A model generated the notes under the pieces. The model worked only from the letters and a program-made list of their open reading frames with translations. It was not told the origin of the DNA and did no database searches. From an uncultured Psychroserpens sp. (GTDB lineage Bacteria; Bacteroidota; Bacteroidia; Flavobacteriales; Flavobacteriaceae), in the NCBI RefSeq assembly GCF_947501425.1, contig NZ_CANMVN010000009.1, positions 1-64,000 on the forward strand: a stretch of DNA of 64,000 bases. The letters run 5' to 3'. Shown here piece by piece: positions 37,260-45,724 of the stretch (the stretch's first letter is position 1; every line of letters begins with the position of its first letter). The translations under genes were made by a program, and so were the position numbers.

Positions 37260-38909
37260 TTATAATCCCAATACCTCAACACCTTGTTCAAAGACTACAT
37301 CAACAGGGATACTCGCTTCACTAAGTCGGTCGAGATCAGACTGCAATTCTGGTGAAATAATTCCTTTTTCAGCTACTAACTGCGCAACACCATCATAATC
37401 ACCATTACCTTGTAAGGTTAAGATAAGGTTAGACATGTCCTTCATAGCAGCTTCCATTTTATCAAAATCAACTTTGTAAGTTCCATCTTCATTTCTGCTA
37501 AATGCACCTTTTTCTTTAAAGAAATTAAAACGAATCATATTGGCTTTACCATGAGCTGAAGATGCTCCAAAACGTACAGATCTAAAAATTCCAGCCATAA
37601 AAGTCACCATATTATCCTTGAGGTCATCGGTTAACTCTCCTTTAGCATTTAATTGTTGAATCATATACAAACCAAGAATATCAGCTTTACCTTCTTCTAA
37701 AGCACTAGCGTGTTCTTTTAATGCAGTTCTAACTGTTCCTTTTCCGTTTATTGTATTTTTAATTCCTAGTCCGTGAGCGACTTCATGAAACATTGTATTT
37801 GAGAAAAACGCATCAAACGTTATATGTTTGCGCTGACTTTCGTCAATCAATACATCAGAAATTGGAACTAATATTTTATCAAATTTTGCACGCATCGCAT
37901 TTTTCAACTGTAAACGTCTTGTTCCTTTTTGCAACTGTACCTCTTCATCGTTAGGTAAGTTGATAGCTATAGTTTTACTTCCAGAGTTACAATCTCCAGC
38001 GTAATACACAACATCGTAAGCATTGAGATCACTATCTGTACCTGGTGTTTCTTTCTTATAGGCATCATCAACTGGTAATCCAACCTGAAGCTCAGGTAAA
38101 TAGGCACTAAATTTTGCCAGACGTTGACTCCACTCCTGATCTTTAATCAATACGTAACCCTCATGTGCCGCTTTATTACCAAACAGTTGATCTTCATAAG
38201 TTTCAATTGGACCAATGACAATATCCAAAGTATTGGTCTTCATATCCATCCAAGCTAAATCACTAGGCTGATAGTTGTCATCTAAAAGGGCTTTAGCTCT
38301 TAGATCTAAATAGGTTTTTAGTCCTTTATCTTCGGCAAGAGCTGAGGCTTTCATCAATAACTCTGACACCTCTATTACTTGGCTTTCGAATTGTTTGTGA
38401 TACGGAATAGAGTATAATTTTCCTTTTTCATCGCGACGCACAAAATTATATATGCTTGATTTATTTTCGATATCGGCAGCTTCAAATTCTTCTTTGGTCA
38501 TGTCTTTTGGATAAAAGTTTGCGCCTTTAGGTTTTTCACCAACACCTTCAACAAAAGGTGCATTTCCATTAAGACGATCCCATGGACCATAATTGATTTC
38601 AACAAACTTTTTTGTGTCTTCATCAGAAATTGAACTCATTAACTCTGCTTTATTTCCGTAGGACTCATACCAGAACAATTCATTCATTTTATTAGCTGCT
38701 TCAATAAGAATAGGAATCATTTGACGTTCCTTTTCAGTTAGCTTATTTACATCTGCAGTTAATTTAAAACTCACATATTTGTTCAAGTTTTTTTCCATAT
38801 CGCTTTGTACTACTTTTGCCATATCATCTTTTGAATCGTCTTGCTTTTTTTCCTCTTTACAAGAAGAGACGAAAGCAGTAACTATCAATACTATTATTAG
38901 TTTTTTCAT
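37260..38909 (-). CDS. Dipeptidyl-peptidase III-like (M49-like) lipoprotein
   Basis: A 549-residue predicted lipoprotein (lipobox VSSC). The zinc site is HEVAHGLG (His375, Glu376, His379) with the third ligand in EEGKAD about 28 residues on. Classical M49 enzymes have HELLGH and EECRAE, so this belongs to the divergent Bacteroidota branch with a five-residue HExxH. It probably removes dipeptides from peptides in the periplasm; direct evidence is lacking. It has its own promoter and terminator. Confidence 0.82.
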   Translation of the reverse strand: MKKLIIVLIVTAFVSSCKEEKKQDDSKDDMAKVVQSDMEKNLNKYVSFKLTADVNKLTEKERQMIPILIEAANKMNELFWYESYGNKAELMSSISDEDTKKFVEINYGPWDRLNGNAPFVEGVGEKPKGANFYPKDMTKEEFEAADIENKSSIYNFVRRDEKGKLYSIPYHKQFESQVIEVSELLMKASALAEDKGLKTYLDLRAKALLDDNYQPSDLAWMDMKTNTLDIVIGPIETYEDQLFGNKAAHEGYVLIKDQEWSQRLAKFSAYLPELQVGLPVDDAYKKETPGTDSDLNAYDVVYYAGDCNSGSKTIAINLPNDEEVQLQKGTRRLQLKNAMRAKFDKILVPISDVLIDESQRKHITFDAFFSNTMFHEVAHGLGIKNTINGKGTVRTALKEHASALEEGKADILGLYMIQQLNAKGELTDDLKDNMVTFMAGIFRSVRFGASSAHGKANMIRFNFFKEKGAFSRNEDGTYKVDFDKMEAAMKDMSNLILTLQGNGDYDGVAQLVAEKGIISPELQSDLDRLSEASIPVDVVFEQGVEVLGL

Positions 38910-38935
38910 TAGAATTAGGTGTTTATGATTTCCTC

Positions 38936-38966
38936 CAAAGTTAATTAAATTTCACTTACTGCTCAA
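38936..38966 (-). promoter_or_regulatory. Promoter of the M49-like peptidase gene
   Basis: TTG at 38966-38964, a 20-bp spacer and TAACTTTG at 38943-38936 on the minus strand. The -33 element lies inside the end of the upstream gene. Confidence 0.6.
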
Positions 38967-39510
38967 CAAATTCTGCAATAGGAATATCGTTAATGAACAC
39001 ATTATCCAATACCGCATTTCCCTTCATAACATAGACTAAGGCATAAGTATTATTTGGTAGCGAATCTCTTTGTGCATCTCTATGAGCTACTTCAGCGTCA
39101 TAAGCTTTACTCTCTTCCATATAGAATTCATTAAAAGGTAATGAAAAGTGTAAGGAACTATCGTAGTTACTATACCAATCTACTTTAGCTGTTACATAGT
39201 CTCCAGATTGAGGTTGATCTATACTTACTGAAATAGGCTCTGCGAAACCAAGACTATCATTTTCTATTGTAATAAAAACCTCCTGATGTCTTTGCCAGTT
39301 CTTATCCTCAGTTTTGATTTGATCTACATCGTAACTAAGCACTATATACTTTCCTTTGAAAGGATCGGAAGGATCGACAGGTTCGGTTCTAAACTTATAT
39401 GCTGTACCTGAATTGAGAACACCTTCCCGATCAAATATCATTTGAGTTGGCACAGCAATTTGTAGAATAGCCAGAATAATAAATAGTATAAATACATACA
39501 AAGATTTCAT
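38956..39510 (-). CDS. GDYXXLXY-like domain membrane-anchored protein
   Basis: A 184-residue protein with one N-terminal span (FILFIILAILQIAVPTQMI) and an extracytoplasmic beta-rich domain. The sequence QSGDYVTAKVDWYS corresponds to the GDYXXLXY motif in a diverged form (the last positions differ). This family is usually next to a DUF2157 membrane protein, as here (3-bp gap). Function unknown; the pair is often described only as membrane proteins. Confidence 0.75.
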   Translation of the reverse strand: MKSLYVFILFIILAILQIAVPTQMIFDREGVLNSGTAYKFRTEPVDPSDPFKGKYIVLSYDVDQIKTEDKNWQRHQEVFITIENDSLGFAEPISVSIDQPQSGDYVTAKVDWYSNYDSSLHFSLPFNEFYMEESKAYDAEVAHRDAQRDSLPNNTYALVYVMKGNAVLDNVFINDIPIAEFVEQ

Positions 39511-39513
39511 GTG

Positions 39514-40806
39514 TTAGTGTTTTAAGGATTTAACATTAGCTTTCTGTTTTTTGAGCATGATGTAATTGGTCAAAAAGAACCCAAGACCAACAGATACAAA
39601 TAATAAACCTCGAATAACAAAACTCATACTAGTATCAAGGAATCTGCAAGCCACAAGTGCTGTTATGATTATGAGTCCGTAGTTTAATACTCCAAAATGA
39701 AATTTATCTGCTCCAATTTTTACGGTTGTAATACCAAGTGCCAGAACAATAAGATTTACAATTAGAGTCCCAAAAACCGGAATATTTAATCCTAAAACAT
39801 ACAGAACAGTAAATAAGATAAAAACATATTGAAAGAGGTTAAATTCTTTAAGCCATTTATGAGAATAAGCATATATCAAAATCGCTAAGTTGACAACAAA
39901 TAAAAGCAACGAAATATAGGTTTCTTGGGCATTCAAAAAGAAGCGCTCCATATACCAAAAACCATCAAAACTCATAGTAAGAGCCATAATCACAATACCT
40001 AAAGACCCAAATACCAAATAACCGTTTTTTCGTAGTTTCTGATGATCGAAAAACGGCAGCTTTCCAATATTGTAAAACAGACTAAATAGTAAGAGATACA
40101 TTAAGAATCCTAATTCGGAAATGGTATTCACAAATGTTCCTAATACGATTATTAAACTCAATGGAAACAGCCAATTAAAAATAGAGGTAATATTTTCAGT
40201 TCTTTGATGTTTCAGCAGCTTGATGTAATGCGGTAAAATTACAGTCATTAATACCAAATACAACCAAGGTGTTTGATTAACAGAAAAGTAACCATAGCCC
40301 ATATCGAAGGCATAAAAGGAAATAAAAATAATGTTTAAAATAGCCACTGCATTTGATTTGAGTAGATAAATTAAAGGCAAACTCAATACAATCCATGTCA
40401 GCACATAAGTTCCTAGATCACCAGGTATATTATAAATTTGACTGACGAGAGAAATGCTCGATCCTATGGCGAAAAACAAAAATGTACCTGACGCTTCTTT
40501 CCAAGCTTTGCTCTTATGTTTCAGAATAGAAAACGCAGTAAAGCACTGACCAATTAGCAAAGGCAAAAACGCAAATATCGTTTTTGTTTCTCTGGTAAAA
40601 CCATCCCAATTATGAGCAAGAATAAGAATAATACCTAAACCTACTAATAATGAGCCTAAAACACCAAACACTGTAAATAATCGGTTTGGCGCATTGCTAT
40701 GCTTAGATTGATAATACTCTTCAATATTTGACGCAACTTCCTGAGAGATCACATTATTTGTGATCAGCTCTGGTAATTCTTTTATAAGTTTTGAATTCAT
40801 AATCAT
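39514..40806 (-). CDS. DUF2157 multi-span membrane protein
   Basis: A 430-residue inner-membrane protein. A short cytoplasmic N terminus (ELPELITNNVISQEVASNIEE in part) is followed by about twelve hydrophobic spans, as in DUF2157. It begins one base after the CPBP-like gene stop and ends 3 bp before the GDYXXLXY-like gene. No function is established for the family. Start could be either ATG of MIM. Confidence 0.8.
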   Translation of the reverse strand: MIMNSKLIKELPELITNNVISQEVASNIEEYYQSKHSNAPNRLFTVFGVLGSLLVGLGIILILAHNWDGFTRETKTIFAFLPLLIGQCFTAFSILKHKSKAWKEASGTFLFFAIGSSISLVSQIYNIPGDLGTYVLTWIVLSLPLIYLLKSNAVAILNIIFISFYAFDMGYGYFSVNQTPWLYLVLMTVILPHYIKLLKHQRTENITSIFNWLFPLSLIIVLGTFVNTISELGFLMYLLLFSLFYNIGKLPFFDHQKLRKNGYLVFGSLGIVIMALTMSFDGFWYMERFFLNAQETYISLLLFVVNLAILIYAYSHKWLKEFNLFQYVFILFTVLYVLGLNIPVFGTLIVNLIVLALGITTVKIGADKFHFGVLNYGLIIITALVACRFLDTSMSFVIRGLLFVSVGLGFFLTNYIMLKKQKANVKSLKH

Positions 40807-40807
40807 T

Positions 40808-41503
40808 TTAATTTATAAATTTTAAAAATACATCAGCAAATGGATCTTGGTCAACCACTGTATAGTAAAATAAAGCACCTAACCATCCATGAAATAAGCC
40901 CAATACATACAAGTTTTTAGATTTCAGATAAATGTATCCGTAAACTAGAGCCAGAATAAATGTACCTATCAATAGCCAAACTGAGGGATAATGCACTAAA
41001 GAGAACAGTAATGCAGTAATAAGTATCACTGTAACTTTTTTGAGCTTTATTGATTTGAGCGTGCTTAAATTTCCAGCAACTAGTCCAATGGTTAGAAATT
41101 GTTGAATAGTTCCCCAAATAGGATATGTAATGAGCAATGGTAAAATATGCCAGGTTGGATTTAAAGTGTCTTGCACATAACCTATAATTAAAAACGATAG
41201 CACAGATACAATCACAAAAGGCAGCATCAACCTTAAAACCAATTTAAAATTATCCAATCGAAACCCCCAATCTTTCAATACCTGATGATCTTTCTTATAG
41301 CGATACATAACATAAACTCCCCATGCTAAAATGGCAAATACCACATATGGTAGTCGCAGATCTAAGTAATCCATAAAGATGAATTTCCCAATACCTGTAA
41401 GTGCAACTGCAAGTATTTCTAACAGTCTTACTTTGTCTGAAATTGGCCTTGACAACCTGAAATCAGAAAAGTCGATTAAATATTTTGTGAGTCGAGTTTT
41501 CAT
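40808..41503 (-). CDS. CPBP-type intramembrane protein lacking catalytic glutamates
   Basis: A 231-residue membrane protein with about seven spans. The C-terminal part follows the CPBP (Abi) glutamic protease layout: motif 2 FSLVH (Phe167, His171) and motif 3 at FHGWLGA (His205). In motif 1, where EExxxR is expected, it reads QQFLTIG (Gln134, Gln135), and the Arg is absent. It is probably an inactive homologue with a binding or scaffold role. It joins DUF2157 with a 1-bp gap. Confidence 0.72.
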   Translation of the reverse strand: MKTRLTKYLIDFSDFRLSRPISDKVRLLEILAVALTGIGKFIFMDYLDLRLPYVVFAILAWGVYVMYRYKKDHQVLKDWGFRLDNFKLVLRLMLPFVIVSVLSFLIIGYVQDTLNPTWHILPLLITYPIWGTIQQFLTIGLVAGNLSTLKSIKLKKVTVILITALLFSLVHYPSVWLLIGTFILALVYGYIYLKSKNLYVLGLFHGWLGALFYYTVVDQDPFADVFLKFIN

Positions 41504-41515
41504 AAATACAGATCT

Positions 41516-41779
41516 TTAGGATGGGTATGCTAAAAAATTGAATGCAATCATAAAGAACAGTAGAATACCAAATATGATGTCGTTGATATCATTATCGTAT
41601 ATTTTTTTTGAGATAAATCGATATACAAAGGCAAACACTATTCCCAGAACTATAAAAAGCGGGATTGTTATCATAAATAATAAGCTAAGACCTTCGCCTG
41701 TGTCAGGCAGCAATGCAGTCATCATCCACGTCAAAAAACCAGATAGGATCAAAATCCAAAATTTATATGTGTCTTTCAT
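41516..41779 (-). CDS. Small membrane protein, unassigned
   Basis: An 87-residue protein with three hydrophobic spans and a polar loop (SKKIYDNDINDI). I do not recognise a family. It lies 12 bp upstream of the CPBP-like gene on the same strand. An overlapping opposite-strand frame has no protein-like character. Confidence 0.65.
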   Translation of the reverse strand: MKDTYKFWILILSGFLTWMMTALLPDTGEGLSLLFMITIPLFIVLGIVFAFVYRFISKKIYDNDINDIIFGILLFFMIAFNFLAYPS

Positions 41780-41808
41780 GATATTTAGATGTTATTAATT
41801 TTTAGTTT

Positions 41809-41840
41809 AAACCCTTCAGGCTTTTACACCTGAAAGGTTT
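41809..41840. repeat. Palindromic intergenic element
   Basis: AAACCCTTCAGG (41809-41820) pairs with CCTGAAAGGTTT (41829-41840) with one mismatch. The CCTGAAAGGTTT palindrome is frequent in flavobacterial intergenic DNA. No T run follows closely; terminator activity would be weak. Confidence 0.6.
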
Positions 41841-41858
41841 GGGGTAACCAACCCATCA

Positions 41859-42341
41859 TCAAAACAAAAAAATCATGTAGACAATAATACCTTCGGCGAT
41901 ACCTGTAATGATACTCATGCCCAAAATATCTTTGATCTTACTTCTTGAAAAGAATACAACACTTAATATGGCCATGATGGCTGCCAGCAATATTTCCAGA
42001 GCATTGATCTTTGATAATAAATATGTGATTCCTGTAAAGGCTATGGTTATGCCAATGGTTATGAGACAAAACTTTATAATCTCGTTTTTAGAATAGTTTC
42101 CATCTTTAAAACCTTGTCTTAAATCCCTAAGAATAGACAATACAAATAATAAAGGCACTACAGATAGAAATGGAGCAAAAATAACCTTGATCCCTTTTAC
42201 AATAGGCAGAGTATTATACATAAAAAAAGCAATAGCAGTAAATGCCAACAAGCCAGTTACAATAATCGATTGAAATGTAAATAACAATTCTCTTTTGTTA
42301 GCGTTTGTTCTTGGTTTTGGAGGTTGAATAATCGGATTCAT
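41859..42341 (-). CDS. Four-to-five-span membrane protein, unassigned
   Basis: A 160-residue protein. After a short basic-proline N terminus (NPIIQPPKPRTNANKR) come about five hydrophobic segments. No conserved catalytic residues are evident and I do not recognise the family. It is separated from the following gene by a palindromic element and from the previous one by 47 bp. Probably part of the same membrane-protein cluster. Confidence 0.65.
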   Translation of the reverse strand: MNPIIQPPKPRTNANKRELLFTFQSIIVTGLLAFTAIAFFMYNTLPIVKGIKVIFAPFLSVVPLLFVLSILRDLRQGFKDGNYSKNEIIKFCLITIGITIAFTGITYLLSKINALEILLAAIMAILSVVFFSRSKIKDILGMSIITGIAEGIIVYMIFLF

Positions 42342-42388
42342 AATGTTTAAATTTTGATGATTTTACTTTGTTTTAAATGCTTAAGCGG

Positions 42389-42847
42389 TTAAAAGAATAC
42401 ATGTATTGCTAGTGAGAGCAGGACACCACTTAAAATTCCGTTGACTCTCAAATTATTGTACAATATGTAATTAAGCACATAACTACTTATAGCTGTGGAG
42501 TTAATGAGATGTGCAAAAATGAGATGGTCTTCTAATTTCTGACCAGTCATCCATTCTATAAGTTGCATACTACACACACCAATAATCATACTTACAACAA
42601 GCAGAATAGTGGCTGGCTTCTGATGCTTTAGCTTGTATTCATCTGTATTCTGTGGTAAAAAATGCTCTATAAGAACAAAACGCACAAAAAACAGCATAGG
42701 AATTGGGAATAAAATGGATGCAACAATCTTAATCACATCTTTTACAGTTTTAATATCGTCGTATCCCAAAAACACTAAATAGATAAAGACAACTACCGAT
42801 ACTCCTGTAGTGACAATAAATGCGGTATTTAACTGTTTGATTTTCAT
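42389..42847 (-). CDS. Four-span membrane protein, unassigned
   Basis: A 152-residue protein with about four to five spans and one polar loop at residues 66-75 (LPQNTDEYKLKHQKP). The first half (FIYLVFLGYDDIKTVKDV) is not recognised. It starts 2 bp after the stop of the 52-residue gene upstream, so the two are translated together. Confidence 0.65.
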   Translation of the reverse strand: MKIKQLNTAFIVTTGVSVVVFIYLVFLGYDDIKTVKDVIKIVASILFPIPMLFFVRFVLIEHFLPQNTDEYKLKHQKPATILLVVSMIIGVCSMQLIEWMTGQKLEDHLIFAHLINSTAISSYVLNYILYNNLRVNGILSGVLLSLAIHVFF

Positions 42848-42849
42848 TG

Positions 42850-43008
42850 TTAAAACCCTACAATAGTATTACTAGTTACTGTACGACTTGCTAATTGATT
42901 TACACAATGGTTATAGCCTTCTATGATCTCATTCTGAATCTGTCTAGAAAATATAACTATGGCACTCATAGCAATTATAAAAGCAGTCGTTTGAAAAAAT
43001 CGTTTCAT
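42850..43008 (-). CDS. 52-residue single-span protein, first gene of the cluster
   Basis: The ATG at 43008 gives MKRFFQTTAFIIAMSAIVIF, a signal-like or membrane segment, followed by about 30 polar residues with one Cys (GYNHCVNQL) and a stop at 42850. It was too short for usual cut-offs, but its 2-bp spacing from the next gene and the clean start support a real gene. No family recognised. It is divergent from the helical-repeat gene at 43159. Confidence 0.6.
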   Translation of the reverse strand: MKRFFQTTAFIIAMSAIVIFSRQIQNEIIEGYNHCVNQLASRTVTSNTIVGF

Positions 43009-43080
43009 CGTTTTTGTTTTGTTGATTACACTACAAATGTGCGACAGTTCTCATAGATACGAAACACAAGTTTTACAAAA

Positions 43081-43160
43081 AACTGACGATTAAATATTTA
43101 TATTCTAACTAATAAATATTATTTTTACTGAAATAAAAACTAATTAACTGACGATTAAAT
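43081..43160. repeat. 15-bp exact direct repeat in the divergent promoter region
   Basis: AACTGACGATTAAAT occurs at 43081-43095 and again at 43146-43160, the start-to-start distance being 65 bp. The second copy overlaps the ATG of the gene at 43159. It may be a paired protein-binding site for autoregulation, or a short duplication. Confidence 0.75.
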
Positions 43161-44670
43161 GACCGACTTAAATGCTATAGTGTCAACATTAACTTCGGAA
43201 GATGAGCAACGCTTCATTCATTATCTGGAGAAAAAGAACAAACGAAACGACACAAAAAACATTCAACTCTTTAAACTGTTAGCTGAAAACACATTAAGTT
43301 CAAAAGAGATGTGTCTGCATATTTATGATAGTGATAATAAGGATGCATATCACGCACTAAGGAAACGATTATACCAGTCACTTATCGATTTTATTGCCAA
43401 TATTAATTTAGAGGAAGAGAACTCAGTAGACATGCAGATCATAAAATACATTCTGGCTTCCCGAACATTTCTCATTCACAAAAAACCTAAAATCGCCTAT
43501 CAGATATTAGACAAAGCTGAAAATCTGGCACAGGAGCATCAGTTATTTCCCATATTAAATGAGATCTACCACACAAAGATTCAATATGCCTATCTACATC
43601 CTTCGGCAGATCTTGAAGCGCTGATCTTAAAATTCCGAAGTAACCAAAAACTACATTTTATAGAAGAGGAACTGAATTTAATATACGCCAAGATTCGACA
43701 AACGCTTAGCGATATGACCTATAAAGGAAAGGTTCTGGATTTTGAAACCATACTCAATAATACATTGAAAGAACACAGTATTGATATGTCAGAAACCTTA
43801 TCGTTTAAATCCTTATACCAATTAATGACTATTGTAAGCTTGTCGGCATTTGTAACCAATGAGTATTTAAAGATCGAACCTTTTCTGATCGATACCTACC
43901 AAAACATTAAAAACCATAAAACCAAAGACAAGCAGCTGGTGTATCATATTCAGGTGGTGTATATGATTGCCAACACCTTATTCAGAAACAAAAAATTTCA
44001 GAAATCGTTAGAATATCTTGAGCAAATGAAAACGCTCATGTTTCAACAACGAAAAAAATACAACTCAACATTTAAGCTTAAATATTGTCTATTAACCGCC
44101 TTAAACCTTAATTATATTAACCAACAAGCGGATGCGATTATGTTATTAGAATCTGTGAAGCAAACCAGACACACAGATTTAGAATCGCTTTTAGACATTC
44201 ATTTAAGTCTGGTTATGTTTTACATTCAGAAATCTGATTTCAAAAATGCCAAGAGCATATTCTCAAAATTTTATCACACCGACAAGTATTACATTGAAAA
44301 AGCAGGAAAAGAATGGGTAATCAAAAAAAACCTTGCCGAAATCATTCTCTTTATTGAGTTAGAGGATCTGGATTTAGTCGAGTCAAGATTATCAAGTTTT
44401 AAGCGCTCCTATTTTGAATATTTAAAACAGATCAACCAAGACCGAGTAATTACATTCATAAAATTGATTGAGTTTTATTTTAAAAACCCTGAGGAAGTGA
44501 CTTCGGAAAAATTTAAAAATAAGGTAGAGCATGCTTTTGATTGGATTGACGAAAAGCAAGAAGATATTTTTGTAATGAGTTTTTATGCGTGGCTTAAAAG
44601 TAAAATGGAATCAAAACCATTATATCAAACCACATTGAAACTTGTAAAAAGAGCTCAAACTGTTAATTAG
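43159..44670 (+). CDS. Helical-repeat (TPR-like) cytoplasmic protein
   Basis: A 503-residue protein without signal peptide or spans, composed almost entirely of helices. Segments such as KKPKIAYQILDKAENLAQEH and KKFQKSLEYLEQMKTLMFQQ have the spacing of TPR repeats. The N-terminal part (TSEDEQRFIHYLEKKNKRND) is charged and could contact another protein or nucleic acid. No enzymatic motif. It faces the membrane-protein cluster across a 150-bp gap that holds an exact direct repeat. A weak AT-rich hairpin follows. Confidence 0.7.
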   Translation: MTDLNAIVSTLTSEDEQRFIHYLEKKNKRNDTKNIQLFKLLAENTLSSKEMCLHIYDSDNKDAYHALRKRLYQSLIDFIANINLEEENSVDMQIIKYILASRTFLIHKKPKIAYQILDKAENLAQEHQLFPILNEIYHTKIQYAYLHPSADLEALILKFRSNQKLHFIEEELNLIYAKIRQTLSDMTYKGKVLDFETILNNTLKEHSIDMSETLSFKSLYQLMTIVSLSAFVTNEYLKIEPFLIDTYQNIKNHKTKDKQLVYHIQVVYMIANTLFRNKKFQKSLEYLEQMKTLMFQQRKKYNSTFKLKYCLLTALNLNYINQQADAIMLLESVKQTRHTDLESLLDIHLSLVMFYIQKSDFKNAKSIFSKFYHTDKYYIEKAGKEWVIKKNLAEIILFIELEDLDLVESRLSSFKRSYFEYLKQINQDRVITFIKLIEFYFKNPEEVTSEKFKNKVEHAFDWIDEKQEDIFVMSFYAWLKSKMESKPLYQTTLKLVKRAQTVN

Positions 44671-44765
44671 AGGTTAAAATTAATAAAACGTTTAAACCTT
44701 ATTATAAAAGTCGAGTCATAACATTATCAATTAAAAACAGTAAAATATTTAATTTAAAACCCATT

Positions 44766-45233
44766 ATGAGAACATTAATTTTAATCGCAGTTGCTTTTAT
44801 TTCATTACAAGCAGTTGCACAAGAGAGAAGAAAAGGACATCCAAAAGAAGGCAACAAGGAGCGCATGGAAATGCTTAAAGATGCAACGCCTGATGAAATA
44901 GCCACTTTAAAATCAAAACAATTGACTTTAGCATTAGATCTAACAGATAAGCAACAATCTCAAGTCAAAGAAATTCTTTTAAAAGAAGCTACTGCAATGA
45001 AGGAAAAAATGAAAGAGCGTGAGAAAATGAAAGAACAAGACGATGCAAAAAAACCGTCTAAAGAAGAGCGTCTTCAAATGAGAAATGAGCGATTGGATGC
45101 ACAAATAGCAATGAAGAAACAGATGAAATCCATTTTAAACGAAGACCAGTACAAAAGATGGGAGAAAATGCAAGGTAGACGTATGAAAGAAGGTAGAGGA
45201 GAAAGAAAAACGAGACTCCGCAAACAACATTAA
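44766..45233 (+). CDS. Secreted Spy/LTXXQ-like protein
   Basis: A 155-residue protein with a signal peptide ending AVAQE and a very charged, helical mature part. LTLALDLTDKQQSQVKEIL is the LTXXQ-type segment of Spy/CpxP-like periplasmic proteins; a long Lys/Glu/Met stretch follows. Related proteins act as chaperones or stress sensors, though for this group no role is shown. A good terminator separates it from a similar smaller gene. Confidence 0.78.
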   Translation: MRTLILIAVAFISLQAVAQERRKGHPKEGNKERMEMLKDATPDEIATLKSKQLTLALDLTDKQQSQVKEILLKEATAMKEKMKEREKMKEQDDAKKPSKEERLQMRNERLDAQIAMKKQMKSILNEDQYKRWEKMQGRRMKEGRGERKTRLRKQH

Positions 45234-45254
45234 TTTTTTTGAGTTATTAGTTTT

Positions 45255-45287
45255 AAGCATCGATTTTAAGAGTCGATGCTTTTTTTT
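45255..45287 (+). terminator. Intrinsic terminator after the LTXXQ-like gene
   Basis: AAGCATCGA (45255-45263) and TCGATGCTT (45273-45281) pair perfectly around a 9-nt loop and are followed by eight T. Confidence 0.88.
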
Positions 45288-45341
45288 ATCATAAAAATCA
45301 TTAATTTTAAGCCTGTTGAACAATTTACTATACAAAGAACA

Positions 45342-45671
45342 ATGAAAAAAATACTCACATTTGGCTTGTTTGCAATTGCATTACTATTTAGCACACAAGA
45401 TATAACTGCTCAAAATACTTTAGAGATCAATGCTGAAGCAAACACAAAAACCAAAGAGCTAAGAAAGATCATCAAGTTTGATAAAGAAAAAATGGACGAT
45501 GTCTATAAAGCTTACCAACAATACGGAATAGCCTACAAGAAAATAAGTGGCAATTTAGAAGAAAACGCTGAGCGTTTAGAGAAAATAGAGAAAACACTTG
45601 ATGAAAAATTAAAAGCTGTTCTAAGTGAATATGAATATCACAACTATTTGGAGTTAGTAAGAGGACTCTGA
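45342..45671 (+). CDS. Small secreted helical protein
   Basis: A 109-residue secreted protein. The start is the ATG giving MKKILTFGLFAIALLF; an upstream in-frame ATG falls inside the preceding terminator and is rejected. The signal peptide ends near ITAQN. The mature protein is helical (KFDKEKMDDVYKAYQQYGIA; LKAVLSEYEYHNYLELV) and resembles the protein at 59088-59462 in length and ending. Function unknown. Confidence 0.75.
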   Translation: MKKILTFGLFAIALLFSTQDITAQNTLEINAEANTKTKELRKIIKFDKEKMDDVYKAYQQYGIAYKKISGNLEENAERLEKIEKTLDEKLKAVLSEYEYHNYLELVRGL

Positions 45672-45691
45672 TACATTTAGATATATAAAAT

Positions 45692-45721
45692 AAAAAGCGA
45701 CTTATTAAAGTCGCTTTTTTT
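45692..45721. terminator. Bidirectional terminator between convergent genes
   Basis: AAAAAGCGACTT (45692-45703) pairs with AAGTCGCTTTTT around ATTA, with T or A runs on both strands. It serves the secreted-protein gene and hemL. Confidence 0.88.
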
Positions 45722-45724
45722 ATG

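Noticed and set aside
41538-41798. Open frame antisense to the 87-residue membrane protein
   Set aside because: The minus-strand frame has regular membrane spans and fits the operon; the plus-strand one does not.
35504-43008. Hydrolases plus CPBP (Abi-like) gene as a phage-defence island
   Set aside because: No nuclease, NTPase or toxin gene is present; base composition looks like the neighbours, and the CPBP-like protein lacks catalytic residues. Membrane physiology is the simpler reading.
45276-45341. Upstream start of the small secreted protein
   Set aside because: It starts in the T run of a strong terminator and would spoil the signal peptide.
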